Source of the DNA: an uncultured Lachnospiraceae bacterium
GTDB lineage: Bacteria > Bacillota > Clostridia > Lachnospirales > Lachnospiraceae
NCBI GenBank assembly: GCA_902789665.1
Contig: CADAOY010000004.1
Span: 434,001 to 498,000 of the forward strand
Length of the DNA: 64,000 nt
Direction: 5' to 3'
The notes under the pieces are model-generated. The model was not told the DNA's origin. It ran no database searches and saw only the letters and a program-made list of their open reading frames with translations. The position numbers and the translations under genes were made by a program. Of this stretch, positions 36,861 through 46,066 are shown in pieces. Each line of letters begins with the position of its first letter. Within the stretch, counting starts at the first letter, position 1.

Positions 36861-37551
36861 TGCAGGTCAGAATTATATTGATGTATTGAATAAATGTAAG
36901 AAGGCTTTGGCTGACGCAGGAAGAAAAGAAGATGATGCCACACTTATTGCAGTTAGTAAGACCAAGCCAATCGAAATGCTTAAAGATGTTTATGATGCCG
37001 GATGCAGGGATTTTGGCGAAAATAAGGTGCAGGAGATAATGGATAAGTATCCTAATCTTCCTTCTGATATAAGATGGCATATGATAGGTCATCTTCAGAC
37101 AAATAAGGTTAAATATATCGTTGATAAGGTATATATGATTCATTCCGTTGACAGCTATAAGCTGGCGGCTGAGATCAGTAAAGAAGCAGTTAAGAAGAAT
37201 GTAACTGTCAAAATTCTCATCGAGGTTAATGTGGCCGGAGAAGAAAGCAAGTTTGGAACAGATACAAAAGGCTGCGTGGAACTTATCGAAAGTATTAAGG
37301 ATTTACCAAATATTGAAATCTGCGGATTAATGACAATTGCACCATATGTAGAAGATTCTGAAGAAAACAGACCATATTTTGTTATTTTAAGGGAATTAAT
37401 GGTTGATATAATGAAGAATAAAGACTATAATATAAGAGTGGGAGCCTTGTCAATGGGAATGACGGGAGATTATCTTGTCGCTCTTTCAGAAGGTGCAACA
37501 TATGTCAGAGTTGGGACGGGTATTTTTGGAGAAAGAAATTACAATATTTAG
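36853..37551 (+). CDS. yggS: YggS/PLPBP family pyridoxal-phosphate homeostasis protein
   Basis: A 232-residue single-domain fold-type III PLP protein. Landmarks are LIAVSKTKPIEML (the lysine binds PLP), DFGENKVQEIMDKYP, WHMIGHLQTNKVKYI, FGTDTKGC, LMTIAP, and LSMGMTGDY near the C-terminus. The family has no known catalytic activity and controls free PLP. It sits upstream of sepF as in many Gram-positives, where it belongs to the division gene neighbourhood. Confidence 0.95.
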   Translation: MSNAGQNYIDVLNKCKKALADAGRKEDDATLIAVSKTKPIEMLKDVYDAGCRDFGENKVQEIMDKYPNLPSDIRWHMIGHLQTNKVKYIVDKVYMIHSVDSYKLAAEISKEAVKKNVTVKILIEVNVAGEESKFGTDTKGCVELIESIKDLPNIEICGLMTIAPYVEDSEENRPYFVILRELMVDIMKNKDYNIRVGALSMGMTGDYLVALSEGATYVRVGTGIFGERNYNI

Positions 37552-37583
37552 TCCCTGAACAGTTAGGAGGTCAGAATTAAGCT

Positions 37584-38039
37584 ATGGATAAGATGAAGAA
37601 TATCCTTTTTGGCTCAGATGAGGGCGATGAAGACGAAGATTATGTTGATAGCAGAAGCTACGACGATGAAAAAGAAACCACTAAACCTAAAAAAAGAAGA
37701 TTTGGCAAATCAAGTTCAGATAATGAGGAGGACGATATGGCTGTAGAAATAGTTAATATTAAAGTAACTTCATGGGAAGACACAAGAGTAATTGCAGATA
37801 ATTTACTTTCACATAAACCTGTAATTCTTAATATTGAAGGTGTTGATGTTGCTCTTGCACAGCGTATTATCGATTATACATGCGGCGTTTCTTATGCTAT
37901 CGATGGCGAACTTAAGAAGATTTCACAGTATATTTTCTTAATCGCTCCTGCTAATGTTTCTACATCAGGCGTAGGACCTGGACCAGACGATTTTGATGAT
38001 TTATCCAATTCAGATATCTTAAGCAGACCAGGTATCTAA
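37584..38039 (+). CDS. sepF: cell division protein SepF
   Basis: A 151-residue protein. The N-terminus (MDKMKNILFG) is an amphipathic membrane-targeting helix. A charged linker (Asp/Glu then Lys-rich) follows, then the C-terminal SepF domain at about 55-145 with VKVTSWEDTRVIADNLLSHK-like and YAIDGELKKISQYIFLIAPA elements. SepF anchors FtsZ to the membrane and bundles it. GGAGG is about 13 bases upstream of ATG 37584. A terminator follows at 38066. Confidence 0.95.
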   Translation: MDKMKNILFGSDEGDEDEDYVDSRSYDDEKETTKPKKRRFGKSSSDNEEDDMAVEIVNIKVTSWEDTRVIADNLLSHKPVILNIEGVDVALAQRIIDYTCGVSYAIDGELKKISQYIFLIAPANVSTSGVGPGPDDFDDLSNSDILSRPGI

Positions 38040-38065
38040 TTTAAAGATTAAATAATACTTTAAAG

Positions 38066-38094
38066 AGGGAGGAACCAATAATTCCTCCCTTTTG
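38066..38094 (+). terminator. rho-independent terminator after sepF
   Basis: A perfect 9-bp stem AGGGAGGAA (38066-38074) / TTCCTCCCT (38082-38090) is followed by TTTGT. The next gene's ATG is at 38109, so readthrough is possible. Confidence 0.8.
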
Positions 38095-38108
38095 TATATG
38101 GAGGATTT

Positions 38109-38825
38109 ATGGATAAGATTATAATAAATGGCAATAATGTATTTATCGCTCAAAAAGGGGATGATATTCCATCAGGTGAGATGGTTAAAAACCTTGGAGA
38201 TGTGGCAGATATGTCTAAAACTCTTTTAAATGACGAAAATAAGGATTATGTCATTACAATTGAAAATGTAACCGCTGATCCGAAAGAATATCTTTTAGGG
38301 GTTGCCAAATGCCTTAAAAAAGGTATCGAATATAATCTTAATCTGTATAAGAAATTAATACTTAATCCATATGAATTATTTGAAATTGATGAAGATTATT
38401 TATATGAATTAATTGTTATGATATGTAAGGTTAATAAAAAAATAGTTGAAGAAAATATGGATTATACATATCTTAGCGATGTTATTATGAATGTACTTGA
38501 TGAAAATGAGCATGAATTTAACCGTATATCATTATCAATGGTTGTTTCAGCCTGCATCGGCAAGGAACTTCAGATAATGAATACTGAGGAATGCTATGAA
38601 ATCAGGGACATGTTTGTACTTCTTAATATGGGAATAAGTCAGGATGTTCTTAAGGCATCTGATATGGCTAAGAGTTTATCGAAGTTACTTAAAGATGATT
38701 TATATATAACAACCAAAGTTGCAAAGAGAATTACCCTTGGCGAAGCTGAAATGAAGATTGATGAAGCACTTTTGACCAGGGCTTTTGATAATATATGTTT
38801 TACTGAAGAAGATATGAAGGAATAA
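38109..38825 (+). CDS. hypothetical protein, 238 residues
   Basis: I do not recognise this protein. It is soluble and acidic, without signal or membrane segments, and mostly helical after residue 60 (long Asp/Glu/Leu/Ile-rich helices). The N-terminus (MDKIIINGNNVFIAQKGDD) looks like a short beta-rich start. GGAGG is positioned 5 bases before ATG 38109. It ends 2 bases before rluD, so the two are probably co-transcribed. In related bacteria the gene before rluD is often lspA; this product is not an LspA protease, as it lacks membrane helices. Confidence 0.75.
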   Translation: MDKIIINGNNVFIAQKGDDIPSGEMVKNLGDVADMSKTLLNDENKDYVITIENVTADPKEYLLGVAKCLKKGIEYNLNLYKKLILNPYELFEIDEDYLYELIVMICKVNKKIVEENMDYTYLSDVIMNVLDENEHEFNRISLSMVVSACIGKELQIMNTEECYEIRDMFVLLNMGISQDVLKASDMAKSLSKLLKDDLYITTKVAKRITLGEAEMKIDEALLTRAFDNICFTEEDMKE

Positions 38826-38827
38826 AA

Positions 38828-39748
38828 ATGGAATCCAGGACGGTAATACTGCCAATAAATTCAGAAGATGAAGACTTAAGACTGGATGTTTATCTGTCAG
38901 AGCAGATCGAGGATTTATCAAGGTCTTATATTCAAAAATTAATTAAATCCGGAGATATAACTGTTAATGGAAAATCATGTAAAAGCAGTTATTCATTAAA
39001 GGCAGGAGAGGAAGTAACAGTTAATATTCCTGAGAATATTGTGCCTGAGATTGAGCCTTCAGATATTCCTTTGGATATAATTTATGAAGATGATGATCTT
39101 TTAATTGTCAATAAGCCAAAGGGAATGGTAGTTCATCCGGCTGCAGGTCATTATAATGATACTTTGGTTAATGCGCTTATGTTTCACTGTAAGGGCAATT
39201 TGTCGGGCATTAACGGCGTTTTAAGGCCTGGTATAGTTCACAGAATCGATAAGGATACATCGGGCTCACTTATTGTCTGCAAGAATGATTTTACCCATAA
39301 TGCAATTGCTGAGCAGCTGTCTACACACAGCATAAAAAGAGAATACAGAGCCATTGTACTTGGAAATATAACATCTGACGGCACAGTAGATAAGAATATT
39401 GGCAGGTCTGTAAATGACCGTAAGAAGATGGCTGTTGTTACGGGAGGCGGCAAGAGAGCAGTAACGCATTATAAGGTCCTAAAGAGACTTAAAAATAATA
39501 TGACTTATATTTCGTGTCAGCTTGAAACCGGTCGTACACATCAGATCAGGGTTCATATGGCATCTTTGAATCATCCATTATTAGGTGATATGGTTTATGG
39601 CAATAAAGATCCATATCATACTAATGGTCAGGTTCTTCATGCATTAAGTCTTGGTTTTATTCACCCAAGAACAAATGAATATATGGAATTTGAAGCGCCG
39701 ATTCCGGATTATTTTAATGAATTGCTTAATAAACTGGCGCTGGAATAA
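38828..39748 (+). CDS. rluD: RluD/RluA-family 23S rRNA pseudouridine synthase
   Basis: A 306-residue enzyme. An N-terminal S4 domain (LSRSYIQKLIKSGDITVNGK, residues about 27-75) is followed by the catalytic domain with DLLIVNKPKGMVVHPAAGH and the active-site motif GIVHRIDKDTSGSLIVCK, whose first Asp is catalytic. LETGRTHQIRVHMASL is the conserved C-terminal motif. It makes pseudouridine in helix 69 of 23S rRNA or a related site. The exact target is not determined by sequence alone. Confidence 0.93.
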   Translation: MESRTVILPINSEDEDLRLDVYLSEQIEDLSRSYIQKLIKSGDITVNGKSCKSSYSLKAGEEVTVNIPENIVPEIEPSDIPLDIIYEDDDLLIVNKPKGMVVHPAAGHYNDTLVNALMFHCKGNLSGINGVLRPGIVHRIDKDTSGSLIVCKNDFTHNAIAEQLSTHSIKREYRAIVLGNITSDGTVDKNIGRSVNDRKKMAVVTGGGKRAVTHYKVLKRLKNNMTYISCQLETGRTHQIRVHMASLNHPLLGDMVYGNKDPYHTNGQVLHALSLGFIHPRTNEYMEFEAPIPDYFNELLNKLALE

Positions 39749-39815
39749 GCGAAAATTAAGATGAAAATGTAGTGGGGATAGTGTTAAATGCTATATCCAA
39801 CTATTCGCAAAAGTC

Positions 39816-39896
39816 TAGTTTAACGAAGAGTTGAGATGGAATAGAATAAGATGGCAGGCGTTTTGCTTTGAACCATCTCAATTCTTCGTTAAACTA
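39816..39896. repeat. long inverted repeat (24-bp arms) between rluD and sdhB
   Basis: The left arm 39816-39839 and right arm 39873-39896 are reverse complements over 24 bases, with a single G/A difference that still allows a G-U pair. The loop is 33 bases. No poly-T follows on the plus side, and the genes on either side converge (rluD on plus, sdhB on minus). It may serve as a transcription end for both, or it may be a small palindromic element. No coding sequence was found in the 220-base interval. Confidence 0.75.
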
Positions 39897-39968
39897 TTGC
39901 TTCACAGAATAAAGCCAATCAATGAAATATATTTATATAGAGAAAGATTTTCGTAAACTGAATTTGTT

Positions 39969-40631
39969 TTATTCTTTATTCCAACGATTCCATATTGCAG
40001 CTGCATTAGATTTAACCAGCAACTTATCTATATCAATTTTAGCCGGGCAAATATCTATGCAAGCAAGTGATTTACCACAGGAATTATATACGCCTTTTTT
40101 ATAATTTTTCTTTAATTCTTTTCGCTGATCTTTGGATGCCTTGTCAATTATACGTGCAAGTGGCGTCATTGCGGCCATTCCGCCGAATTTACCATCCATA
40201 TAATAATTTGGACAAACCTCTAAACATAAACCGCATTCCAGGCATCTGGATGCTTCATAAGAGATATTTTCGTTGCCTTTATTGGAATCGGATTCCAGCC
40301 AGACTTTTAATTCTTTAAGTTTATCCATCATAATCTGACGGTCAACACGAAGGTCCTGAATAACAGGAAATTTCTGAAGCGGTTCTATGTTAATTATTTC
40401 ACAATCTATATCTGCAAGTCTTGTGTTACATGCCAGTGCCGGCTTTCCATTAATAACCATTGCACATGCGCCGCATTTCTTTTGAAGGCAGCTGTGTTCC
40501 CATATTACAGGCGTTGTTAAAAGTGCTGTTGCAACTGTGGCATTCTCATTATCAGACTCATATACGAAATCTTCATAATAACTTTCTGAATTACTATTAA
40601 GTTGTCTTTTTATATGCAGTATTTTCTTCAT
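39969..40631 (-). CDS. fumarate reductase/succinate dehydrogenase iron-sulfur subunit
   Basis: A 220-residue two-domain ferredoxin-like subunit. The N-terminal plant-type 2Fe-2S domain carries HSCLQKKCGACAMVING with a following cysteine. The C-terminal domain has CLECGLCLEVCPNYY, and then SCGKSLACIDICPAKIDID, giving cysteines for the 4Fe-4S and 3Fe-4S/4Fe-4S clusters. It passes electrons between the flavoprotein and the membrane anchor. It starts 2 bases after the flavoprotein stop, in an anchor-flavoprotein-FeS operon order. Confidence 0.9.
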   Translation of the reverse strand: MKKILHIKRQLNSNSESYYEDFVYESDNENATVATALLTTPVIWEHSCLQKKCGACAMVINGKPALACNTRLADIDCEIINIEPLQKFPVIQDLRVDRQIMMDKLKELKVWLESDSNKGNENISYEASRCLECGLCLEVCPNYYMDGKFGGMAAMTPLARIIDKASKDQRKELKKNYKKGVYNSCGKSLACIDICPAKIDIDKLLVKSNAAAIWNRWNKE

Positions 40632-40633
40632 AA

Positions 40634-42190
40634 TTACTCTATTATTATCTCATTATTTACCAAAGAAACTGTTGTAGGCTTTTTATATGAATCATTACTT
40701 TCAGGATAATCTGTCCTGTTATGCGCTCCTCTTGATTCTCTTCTGTTAATTGCACATTCAATCATTGCCTTGGCAAGATTCAGTCTTGATTTAAATTCAA
40801 ATGAAGCATTACTAGATTCAATATTCTCTAATTCACATAATCCAAGATTCAACGAGGTTTCATCCCTTATAATTCCCATAGACTTTATCAAAATCCCCGT
40901 CAGGACCTTATCTTTTGATTTTTCTTCTTCATTAATAAAGATATTCTCGTTTAAATCATCAGAAAACTCATTTAAGCCCGAGTTATCATCATACTTATCA
41001 AGTGCTTTAATTATTGACTCGGCGGCTATTTTGCCCCCATATATTGCGCCAAGAAGGCTGTTGCCTCCAAGCCTGTTTGCTCCATGGTAAGCTGCAGCAC
41101 ATTCTCCAGCCGCATATAAACCTTCAATATTGGTTTCGTGGTTAATATCTACCTTAATTCCACCCATAAAATAATGAATACCGGGAGCAACTTCAATTAA
41201 TTCATTAGCAGGATCTATATTCAGATAATCAATAATTTCATCCCTTAAATCTTTTAAACGGTTATTCCATACATCATTTGAAAGTCCGGTCATATCAAGA
41301 TACGTTTTTTTATTAAGCATGGCCATTTCTTTGGATACAACATCTCTTGGCATTAAATTGCCTCTTTCGCCAAACTTGTCTTCCATAAAATAGACTTTAG
41401 TTTCACCGTCTAAATAACATAATCTTCCGCCCTCTCCCCTGGCTGCTTCAGATATCAGCATTCTTTTATCTGTTATCTTTACTGTAGTTGGATGATACTG
41501 AATAAATTCCAGATTAGAAAGTTTAACACCGCTGTTATAAAGCATCGCAGTAACTGAACCTGTATTTGATGTTGTACCTGTTGTAATGGATGGAAACATT
41601 CCATTCATGCCCCCTGAACAGATAATTACAGGTCCTGAATAATTGTTATATGTTCCTTCGTGATTATCGTAGATTTTTATTCCGATGCATTTATTATTCT
41701 TTACAAGGATTCCCGCAAACTTATGATGTGTATATCTTTCAATAAGTCCTGAATCCTCATATTTTCTGGTATCGTCAATGGATGCGGTGGTGAGGATTTT
41801 ACCCGTGCTGCTCATGCAAAAGCAGGTTCTTCTTTTCTTCTGGCCGCCAAATGGTCTCTGAATAATATGACCGTCCTCCATATGCCATGGAACGCCGATT
41901 CTTTTCATCTCATCAACAATTGAAGGGGCGCCTTCGCAAAGACCTTTGACCATATCCGGATCTGCAATATAGCAGCCACCTTTCATTGTATCTTCAAAGT
42001 GCTGATTAATGTCATTGTCCTCTCCCATCATATTTAAGGCAGCATTAAGTCCGCCTTCAGCTAAGTTGGACTGAGCCCTCTGAGACACCTGAACCGAGAA
42101 CAGACGCACATGTATATTATTTTTTGCCAGTGTTCTGGCGGCAGTCATACCTGCCAGACCTGCGCCAAGAATATTAACGTAAACAGCCAT
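40634..42190 (-). CDS. fumarate reductase/succinate dehydrogenase flavoprotein subunit
   Basis: A 518-residue FAD-dependent enzyme. It has the dinucleotide motif GAGLAGMTAARTL, the FAD-binding SNLAEGGLNAAL segment, the substrate-site regions EFIQYHPTT and SEAARGEGGRL, the active-site arginine region RGNLMPRDVVSKEM, and HYFMGGIKVD ... GLYAAGECAAAYHGANRLGGNS. Subunits of this family normally bind FAD covalently through a His in R-S-H-(T/S). Here the aligned residues read RAQS, so the flavin may be non-covalent. Direction (fumarate reduction is likely in an anaerobe) is inference. Confidence 0.9.
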   Translation of the reverse strand: MAVYVNILGAGLAGMTAARTLAKNNIHVRLFSVQVSQRAQSNLAEGGLNAALNMMGEDNDINQHFEDTMKGGCYIADPDMVKGLCEGAPSIVDEMKRIGVPWHMEDGHIIQRPFGGQKKRRTCFCMSSTGKILTTASIDDTRKYEDSGLIERYTHHKFAGILVKNNKCIGIKIYDNHEGTYNNYSGPVIICSGGMNGMFPSITTGTTSNTGSVTAMLYNSGVKLSNLEFIQYHPTTVKITDKRMLISEAARGEGGRLCYLDGETKVYFMEDKFGERGNLMPRDVVSKEMAMLNKKTYLDMTGLSNDVWNNRLKDLRDEIIDYLNIDPANELIEVAPGIHYFMGGIKVDINHETNIEGLYAAGECAAAYHGANRLGGNSLLGAIYGGKIAAESIIKALDKYDDNSGLNEFSDDLNENIFINEEEKSKDKVLTGILIKSMGIIRDETSLNLGLCELENIESSNASFEFKSRLNLAKAMIECAINRRESRGAHNRTDYPESNDSYKKPTTVSLVNNEIIIE

Positions 42191-42198
42191 TTAAACTC

Positions 42199-42726
42199 CT
42201 ATAGTAGTGATAAAAAGAAAACTAAAAAAGCAACTGCTGATATTAAAAGTATCACGGACAGAACAAAAACTATACCCGTATTTATGGATTCCTTATCAGT
42301 CAGACCCATTGCAATTGTTAAAGGCTTAATGTTGCCAACTAGATGAATTATCAGTGAAAGAACCATTAGTATTTGGATCAACATAATTGGAATACTAAAG
42401 GTTCCGTGGTTAAAAGCAATTACAAAATTAATTATGTGATTAAACATAAATATAAATACCGCAAAACCACTGATTCTTCTTATCCAGAATAACATATTTT
42501 CCTTAAAATAATGCTTTCCGGCCTTTTTGATTGCAAATATTGTTTTGATAGTAAGGATAATTCCGATAATGGAATGAATCAATATTAAAAGAGCCATCAG
42601 TGTAGCGATAATATACATATATACGGCTACATTAATAGCTTTTATCATTGCAAGAGAGCCCAGTATGACATGTAATATAAATAAAACAATCATACCTGCT
42701 GTAACTATTGTATTACATTTACGCAT
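42199..42726 (-). CDS. fumarate reductase/succinate dehydrogenase membrane anchor subunit
   Basis: A 175-residue hydrophobic protein with about five membrane helices (about 8-28, 35-60, 80-105, 115-135, 150-172). Histidines inside or at the ends of helices (FILHVILG, ILIHSIIG, MFNHIINF, LIIHLVG) could ligate heme, as in the SdhC/FrdC family. It lies 8 bases upstream of the flavoprotein gene and is the first gene of this three-gene operon. Assignment rests on size, topology and position. Confidence 0.75.
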   Translation of the reverse strand: MRKCNTIVTAGMIVLFILHVILGSLAMIKAINVAVYMYIIATLMALLILIHSIIGIILTIKTIFAIKKAGKHYFKENMLFWIRRISGFAVFIFMFNHIINFVIAFNHGTFSIPIMLIQILMVLSLIIHLVGNIKPLTIAMGLTDKESINTGIVFVLSVILLISAVAFLVFFLSLL

Positions 42727-42741
42727 TAAATTTCCCCGATT

Positions 42742-42773
42742 AAATATAAATCCCCGTTTTAGACGAGGATTTA
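42742..42773 (-). terminator. hairpin between the GGDEF-EAL gene and the anchor gene
   Basis: Read on the minus strand, AAATCCTCGT pairs with ACGGGGATTT (one G-U pair) around a four-base loop, just after the GGDEF-EAL stop and about 20 bases before the anchor subunit start. The tract after it is AT-rich but not a clean T-run, so it may act as a weak terminator or mRNA-stability element. Confidence 0.55.
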
Positions 42774-42780
42774 ATATATT

Positions 42781-44499
42781 TTATGAATTCAATAATAATT
42801 CTTTTGCTTCATTCTCAGGCAAAGGTTTGCCCCATATGAATCCCTGGATAAAATCGCAGTTGATTTTCTTTAGGGTTTCGATCTGTTCGACATCTTCAAC
42901 ACCTTCTGAGATTACTTCGAAGTTCATTATATGACCGATTGAAATAATTGCTGCAACATACTGTTTGGAAGATTCATTAAGATTCATCTTATCAATAAAG
43001 GATTTATCAATCTTAAGTAAGTCTGCCGGCAGCTTATTCAAATAACTTAATGATGAATAACCGGTTCCAAAATCATCGATGGCGATTTTGATTCCATAAT
43101 TCTTAAGTTCATTAATACATTCAAGTGCTTTTTCAGCCGACTCAATCATAATTGATTCTGTAATTTCGATTTCAAGATGATCTGCAGGGAAATTATTACG
43201 TCCCAAGGTTGAAATAATTTCATCTACAAAATCTGCCTTCATCAAATGTCTTACAGATACATTAATACTTAATGTAAAATCAGCCGGATGATAAGAAAGG
43301 ATTTCACCAAAGAATTTGGTTGATTTATCAAATACACAACTGTCAATCTTATCAATTAAACCAACTTTTTCAGCAACCGGAATAAATGTTGCAGGACTGA
43401 TTAAATTGCCTTCAGCTTCTTTCATTCTTGCAAGTGCTTCAAAGCCTCTTAAATGATGATTAATATCAAACTGTGGCTGAAGCATGTAAAATACTCCGTC
43501 ATTATCAATTGAATATCTTATAATTCTTTCTATTTCAAGATTATTCTCATCCTTAAGAAGTTCCTGTGTGAAGTGACAGATATGATTACTGCTGTTCTTT
43601 TTCTTAACATCATACATTGCTACGTCACTGTATGACAGAATCATATCGGTTTCATTGGCATCTTCCGGATACATAGCATAACCGAAACTTGCATTTATGT
43701 AATAATCATTACCATTTATTGTGAATTTATTTTCCAAAACATTTTCATAATGATTGATTGTTTTTATAATATCTTCTTCTGTTGCATATCCTCTGATAAT
43801 CAAACAGAACTCATCTCCACTGAGTCTTGCTACCAGATCCTGAGTTCCGGAAGCACCGGATTCAGCAACAATCTTCCATCTGTTTGCAATTTCAATAAGA
43901 ACTTTATTACCATTGCTGTGTCCAAGAGAATCATTAATGCTCTTAAAATTGTTGATATCAATCGAAACAACTACAAATGGATTTTCTCTTTTAATAAGAG
44001 TTGAAATATATTCTGTACAGGCAAATCTGTTTGGAATACCTGTAAGTCTGTCAGTAATAGCCTGCGCATTAAGGGTTTCCTGATATTTTTCTTTCGCAAG
44101 GTTATTGGAATAAATTAAAATTATGGCGATCATTGCCATAAGATTTGTGAATAAGCCAGGAATACTTGAATAAGTTTTGGCTACAAATATAGTGAAAACA
44201 ACTGATGGGAACTGAACAAGTAACAAAGTAAGGGCTGCTGCGAATCCTTTATGACGATATACAGCAACCATACTAATGATAGCAATATTAGAAACTGAGG
44301 AAAATACACCGGTAATAATTGCAGAAGGAACTACTCTTCCCATTATATTAACTACTTCTGCATTTCTTGATGTGAATATAACAATAAAGTTGGAAACAAA
44401 ATAAAGCACAATAAGAAAAACAAAAACACTTGTCGGGTTTTTCTTCTCGTTAAATATATTTATTAAAGTTTCCTGTTGATTGTTGTTTTTCTTTCCCAT
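42781..44499 (-). CDS. GGDEF-EAL bifunctional cyclic-di-GMP protein with membrane sensor region
   Basis: A 572-residue protein. Residues about 20-140 hold five to six membrane helices (integral sensor, family not recognised). The GGDEF domain (about 150-310) carries LTGIPNRFA and the active motif SGDEF; the RxxD inhibitory site upstream is absent (the aligned residues are GTQD). The EAL domain (about 325-570) has FEALARM, EITESIM, DDFGTGYSS, KIDKSFI and IQGFIWGKPLPENEA, so all usual catalytic elements are visible. It may therefore both make and degrade c-di-GMP, or use GGDEF as a GTP-sensing partner of an active phosphodiesterase. Net activity cannot be told from sequence. Confidence 0.93.
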   Translation of the reverse strand: MGKKNNNQQETLINIFNEKKNPTSVFVFLIVLYFVSNFIVIFTSRNAEVVNIMGRVVPSAIITGVFSSVSNIAIISMVAVYRHKGFAAALTLLLVQFPSVVFTIFVAKTYSSIPGLFTNLMAMIAIILIYSNNLAKEKYQETLNAQAITDRLTGIPNRFACTEYISTLIKRENPFVVVSIDINNFKSINDSLGHSNGNKVLIEIANRWKIVAESGASGTQDLVARLSGDEFCLIIRGYATEEDIIKTINHYENVLENKFTINGNDYYINASFGYAMYPEDANETDMILSYSDVAMYDVKKKNSSNHICHFTQELLKDENNLEIERIIRYSIDNDGVFYMLQPQFDINHHLRGFEALARMKEAEGNLISPATFIPVAEKVGLIDKIDSCVFDKSTKFFGEILSYHPADFTLSINVSVRHLMKADFVDEIISTLGRNNFPADHLEIEITESIMIESAEKALECINELKNYGIKIAIDDFGTGYSSLSYLNKLPADLLKIDKSFIDKMNLNESSKQYVAAIISIGHIMNFEVISEGVEDVEQIETLKKINCDFIQGFIWGKPLPENEAKELLLNS

Positions 44500-44542
44500 T
44501 TATTAGTCCATTAAATTTCATATGCTTCCATGCATTTAAAAT

Positions 44543-45964
44543 TTATTTTTTATCCTTATCAGATTTGCTCGATTTTTTATCTTTAGGCATCTTGTCTATT
44601 CTATCATTTTTAATAGCATAAGGCAATTGAATATACTCATAATTTATATTATTTTCATTATTTTCCTCTTTTATATAATCCACATTTATATAATTATCTG
44701 ACGGTAACTCAAGCTGCTTCTTTTCGAGCCTGTTTTCAATATATGTTTTAAATGCAGCATAAATAACTGCGAAAGCCGGAACTCCGATAATCATGCCCGG
44801 GAACTTGAAGAATCCGCCGGCAACAATTACTGCAAATAATACCCAGAAACTTGAGATTCCTGTAGAAACACCAAGAAGTTTTGGACCTAATATATTGGCG
44901 TCAAACTGCTGTAATACAATTACATAGATCAGGAAGAACAAAGCATGAATCGGATTAACCAGTAATAAAAGAATTAAACATGGTATAGCACCGATAATAG
45001 GTCCGAAACATGGAATAATATTTGTAATACCGATTACTACACTAAGTAACAAAGGATATTCGAATTTAAATATAAGGCAGCATATAAAACAGATTACGCC
45101 GATAATGATGGAGTCGATAATTTTGCCCACAATAAATCCTGAGAACTTATTGTTGATTATTCTTAAGTTCTTAATAAAAGAATTGGCTGTCTTAACTTCA
45201 AACATTCCATATATGATTTTCTTAAACTGTCCTGAGAATTTCTCTTTTTGCATCATTACATAAACGGAAATAATGATACCGATGATGCTGTTTATAAGAA
45301 TTGATACTACGCTCACAATTGTTGTTGAAGCGCCGGATAAGAAGTCTTTAGCCTTTGGAAGAATATATTTGGTGGTCACGTTATCAAATACCGATTCGTA
45401 ATCTCCTATCTTATCCTGGACAAAATCTGTAACTTCCGGATATTTCTTGATATTTGCTATTACAACATCATTAACCCATTCGTTAAAATTCTCTTTATAA
45501 GTGTCAAAGTTTTCTATAATACTGTCAACGCTGTCTCTAATCTGTGGTGTGATTGAGTTGATGAAAATTGAAATCAGACAGATTATTGCCACATAAGTGA
45601 TAACAATTGATGCCACTCTGATCCATACATTATATCTGTGTCCCTGTACTTTAAGAGGGAGTTTTTCAATTGCACTGATTTCATCAGATGAAGAATATTG
45701 TGCTGCGTTGGCTCTGTCTTCCAGCACCTGTTTTCTTAGGAAAATTTTGAATAAAATACCATCCAATATATTAATGACCGGATTTAATAAAAATGCCAGG
45801 ACAAGACCTATGATAAATGGGAAAAATACAGAAAATATCTTATCTACAATATTGCTGATACTCTGCGGGTTAAATAACGCATATATAAAAAGAATTGAAC
45901 AGACAATAACTATAAATGCAGTTACGCCCCAGTGCAAATATTTTTTATCCCATTTAAACTTCAC
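44543..45964 (-). CDS. AI-2E / PerM family permease
   Basis: A 473-residue membrane protein of the AI-2 exporter-like (PerM/YdbI) family. It has about seven or eight helices; two near the start are followed by a soluble insertion (residues about 110-200). The conserved NIIPCFGPIIGAIPCLILLLL and LGPKLLGVSTGISSFWVL segments are characteristic. The C-terminus is a long charged, Lys-rich tail. I place the start at GTG 45964, which has GGAGGA about 8 bases upstream; the longer frame to 46039 has no site. Substrate is unknown; members have been linked to autoinducer-2 or to other small-molecule and ion transport. Confidence 0.88.
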   Translation of the reverse strand: MKFKWDKKYLHWGVTAFIVIVCSILFIYALFNPQSISNIVDKIFSVFFPFIIGLVLAFLLNPVINILDGILFKIFLRKQVLEDRANAAQYSSSDEISAIEKLPLKVQGHRYNVWIRVASIVITYVAIICLISIFINSITPQIRDSVDSIIENFDTYKENFNEWVNDVVIANIKKYPEVTDFVQDKIGDYESVFDNVTTKYILPKAKDFLSGASTTIVSVVSILINSIIGIIISVYVMMQKEKFSGQFKKIIYGMFEVKTANSFIKNLRIINNKFSGFIVGKIIDSIIIGVICFICCLIFKFEYPLLLSVVIGITNIIPCFGPIIGAIPCLILLLLVNPIHALFFLIYVIVLQQFDANILGPKLLGVSTGISSFWVLFAVIVAGGFFKFPGMIIGVPAFAVIYAAFKTYIENRLEKKQLELPSDNYINVDYIKEENNENNINYEYIQLPYAIKNDRIDKMPKDKKSSKSDKDKK

Positions 45965-46066
45965 TTGAATTTTCCTCCGATAGTTATACATATTCGTATA
46001 CATTATAATTATATCACTAAATATTCCTAAAACAAACAATTTGTATGTAAATTCAATGGATTATTG

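Noticed and set aside
45965-46039. N-terminal extension of the AI-2E permease
   Set aside because: No ribosome binding site at 46039, while GGAGGA lies at the proper distance from GTG 45964.
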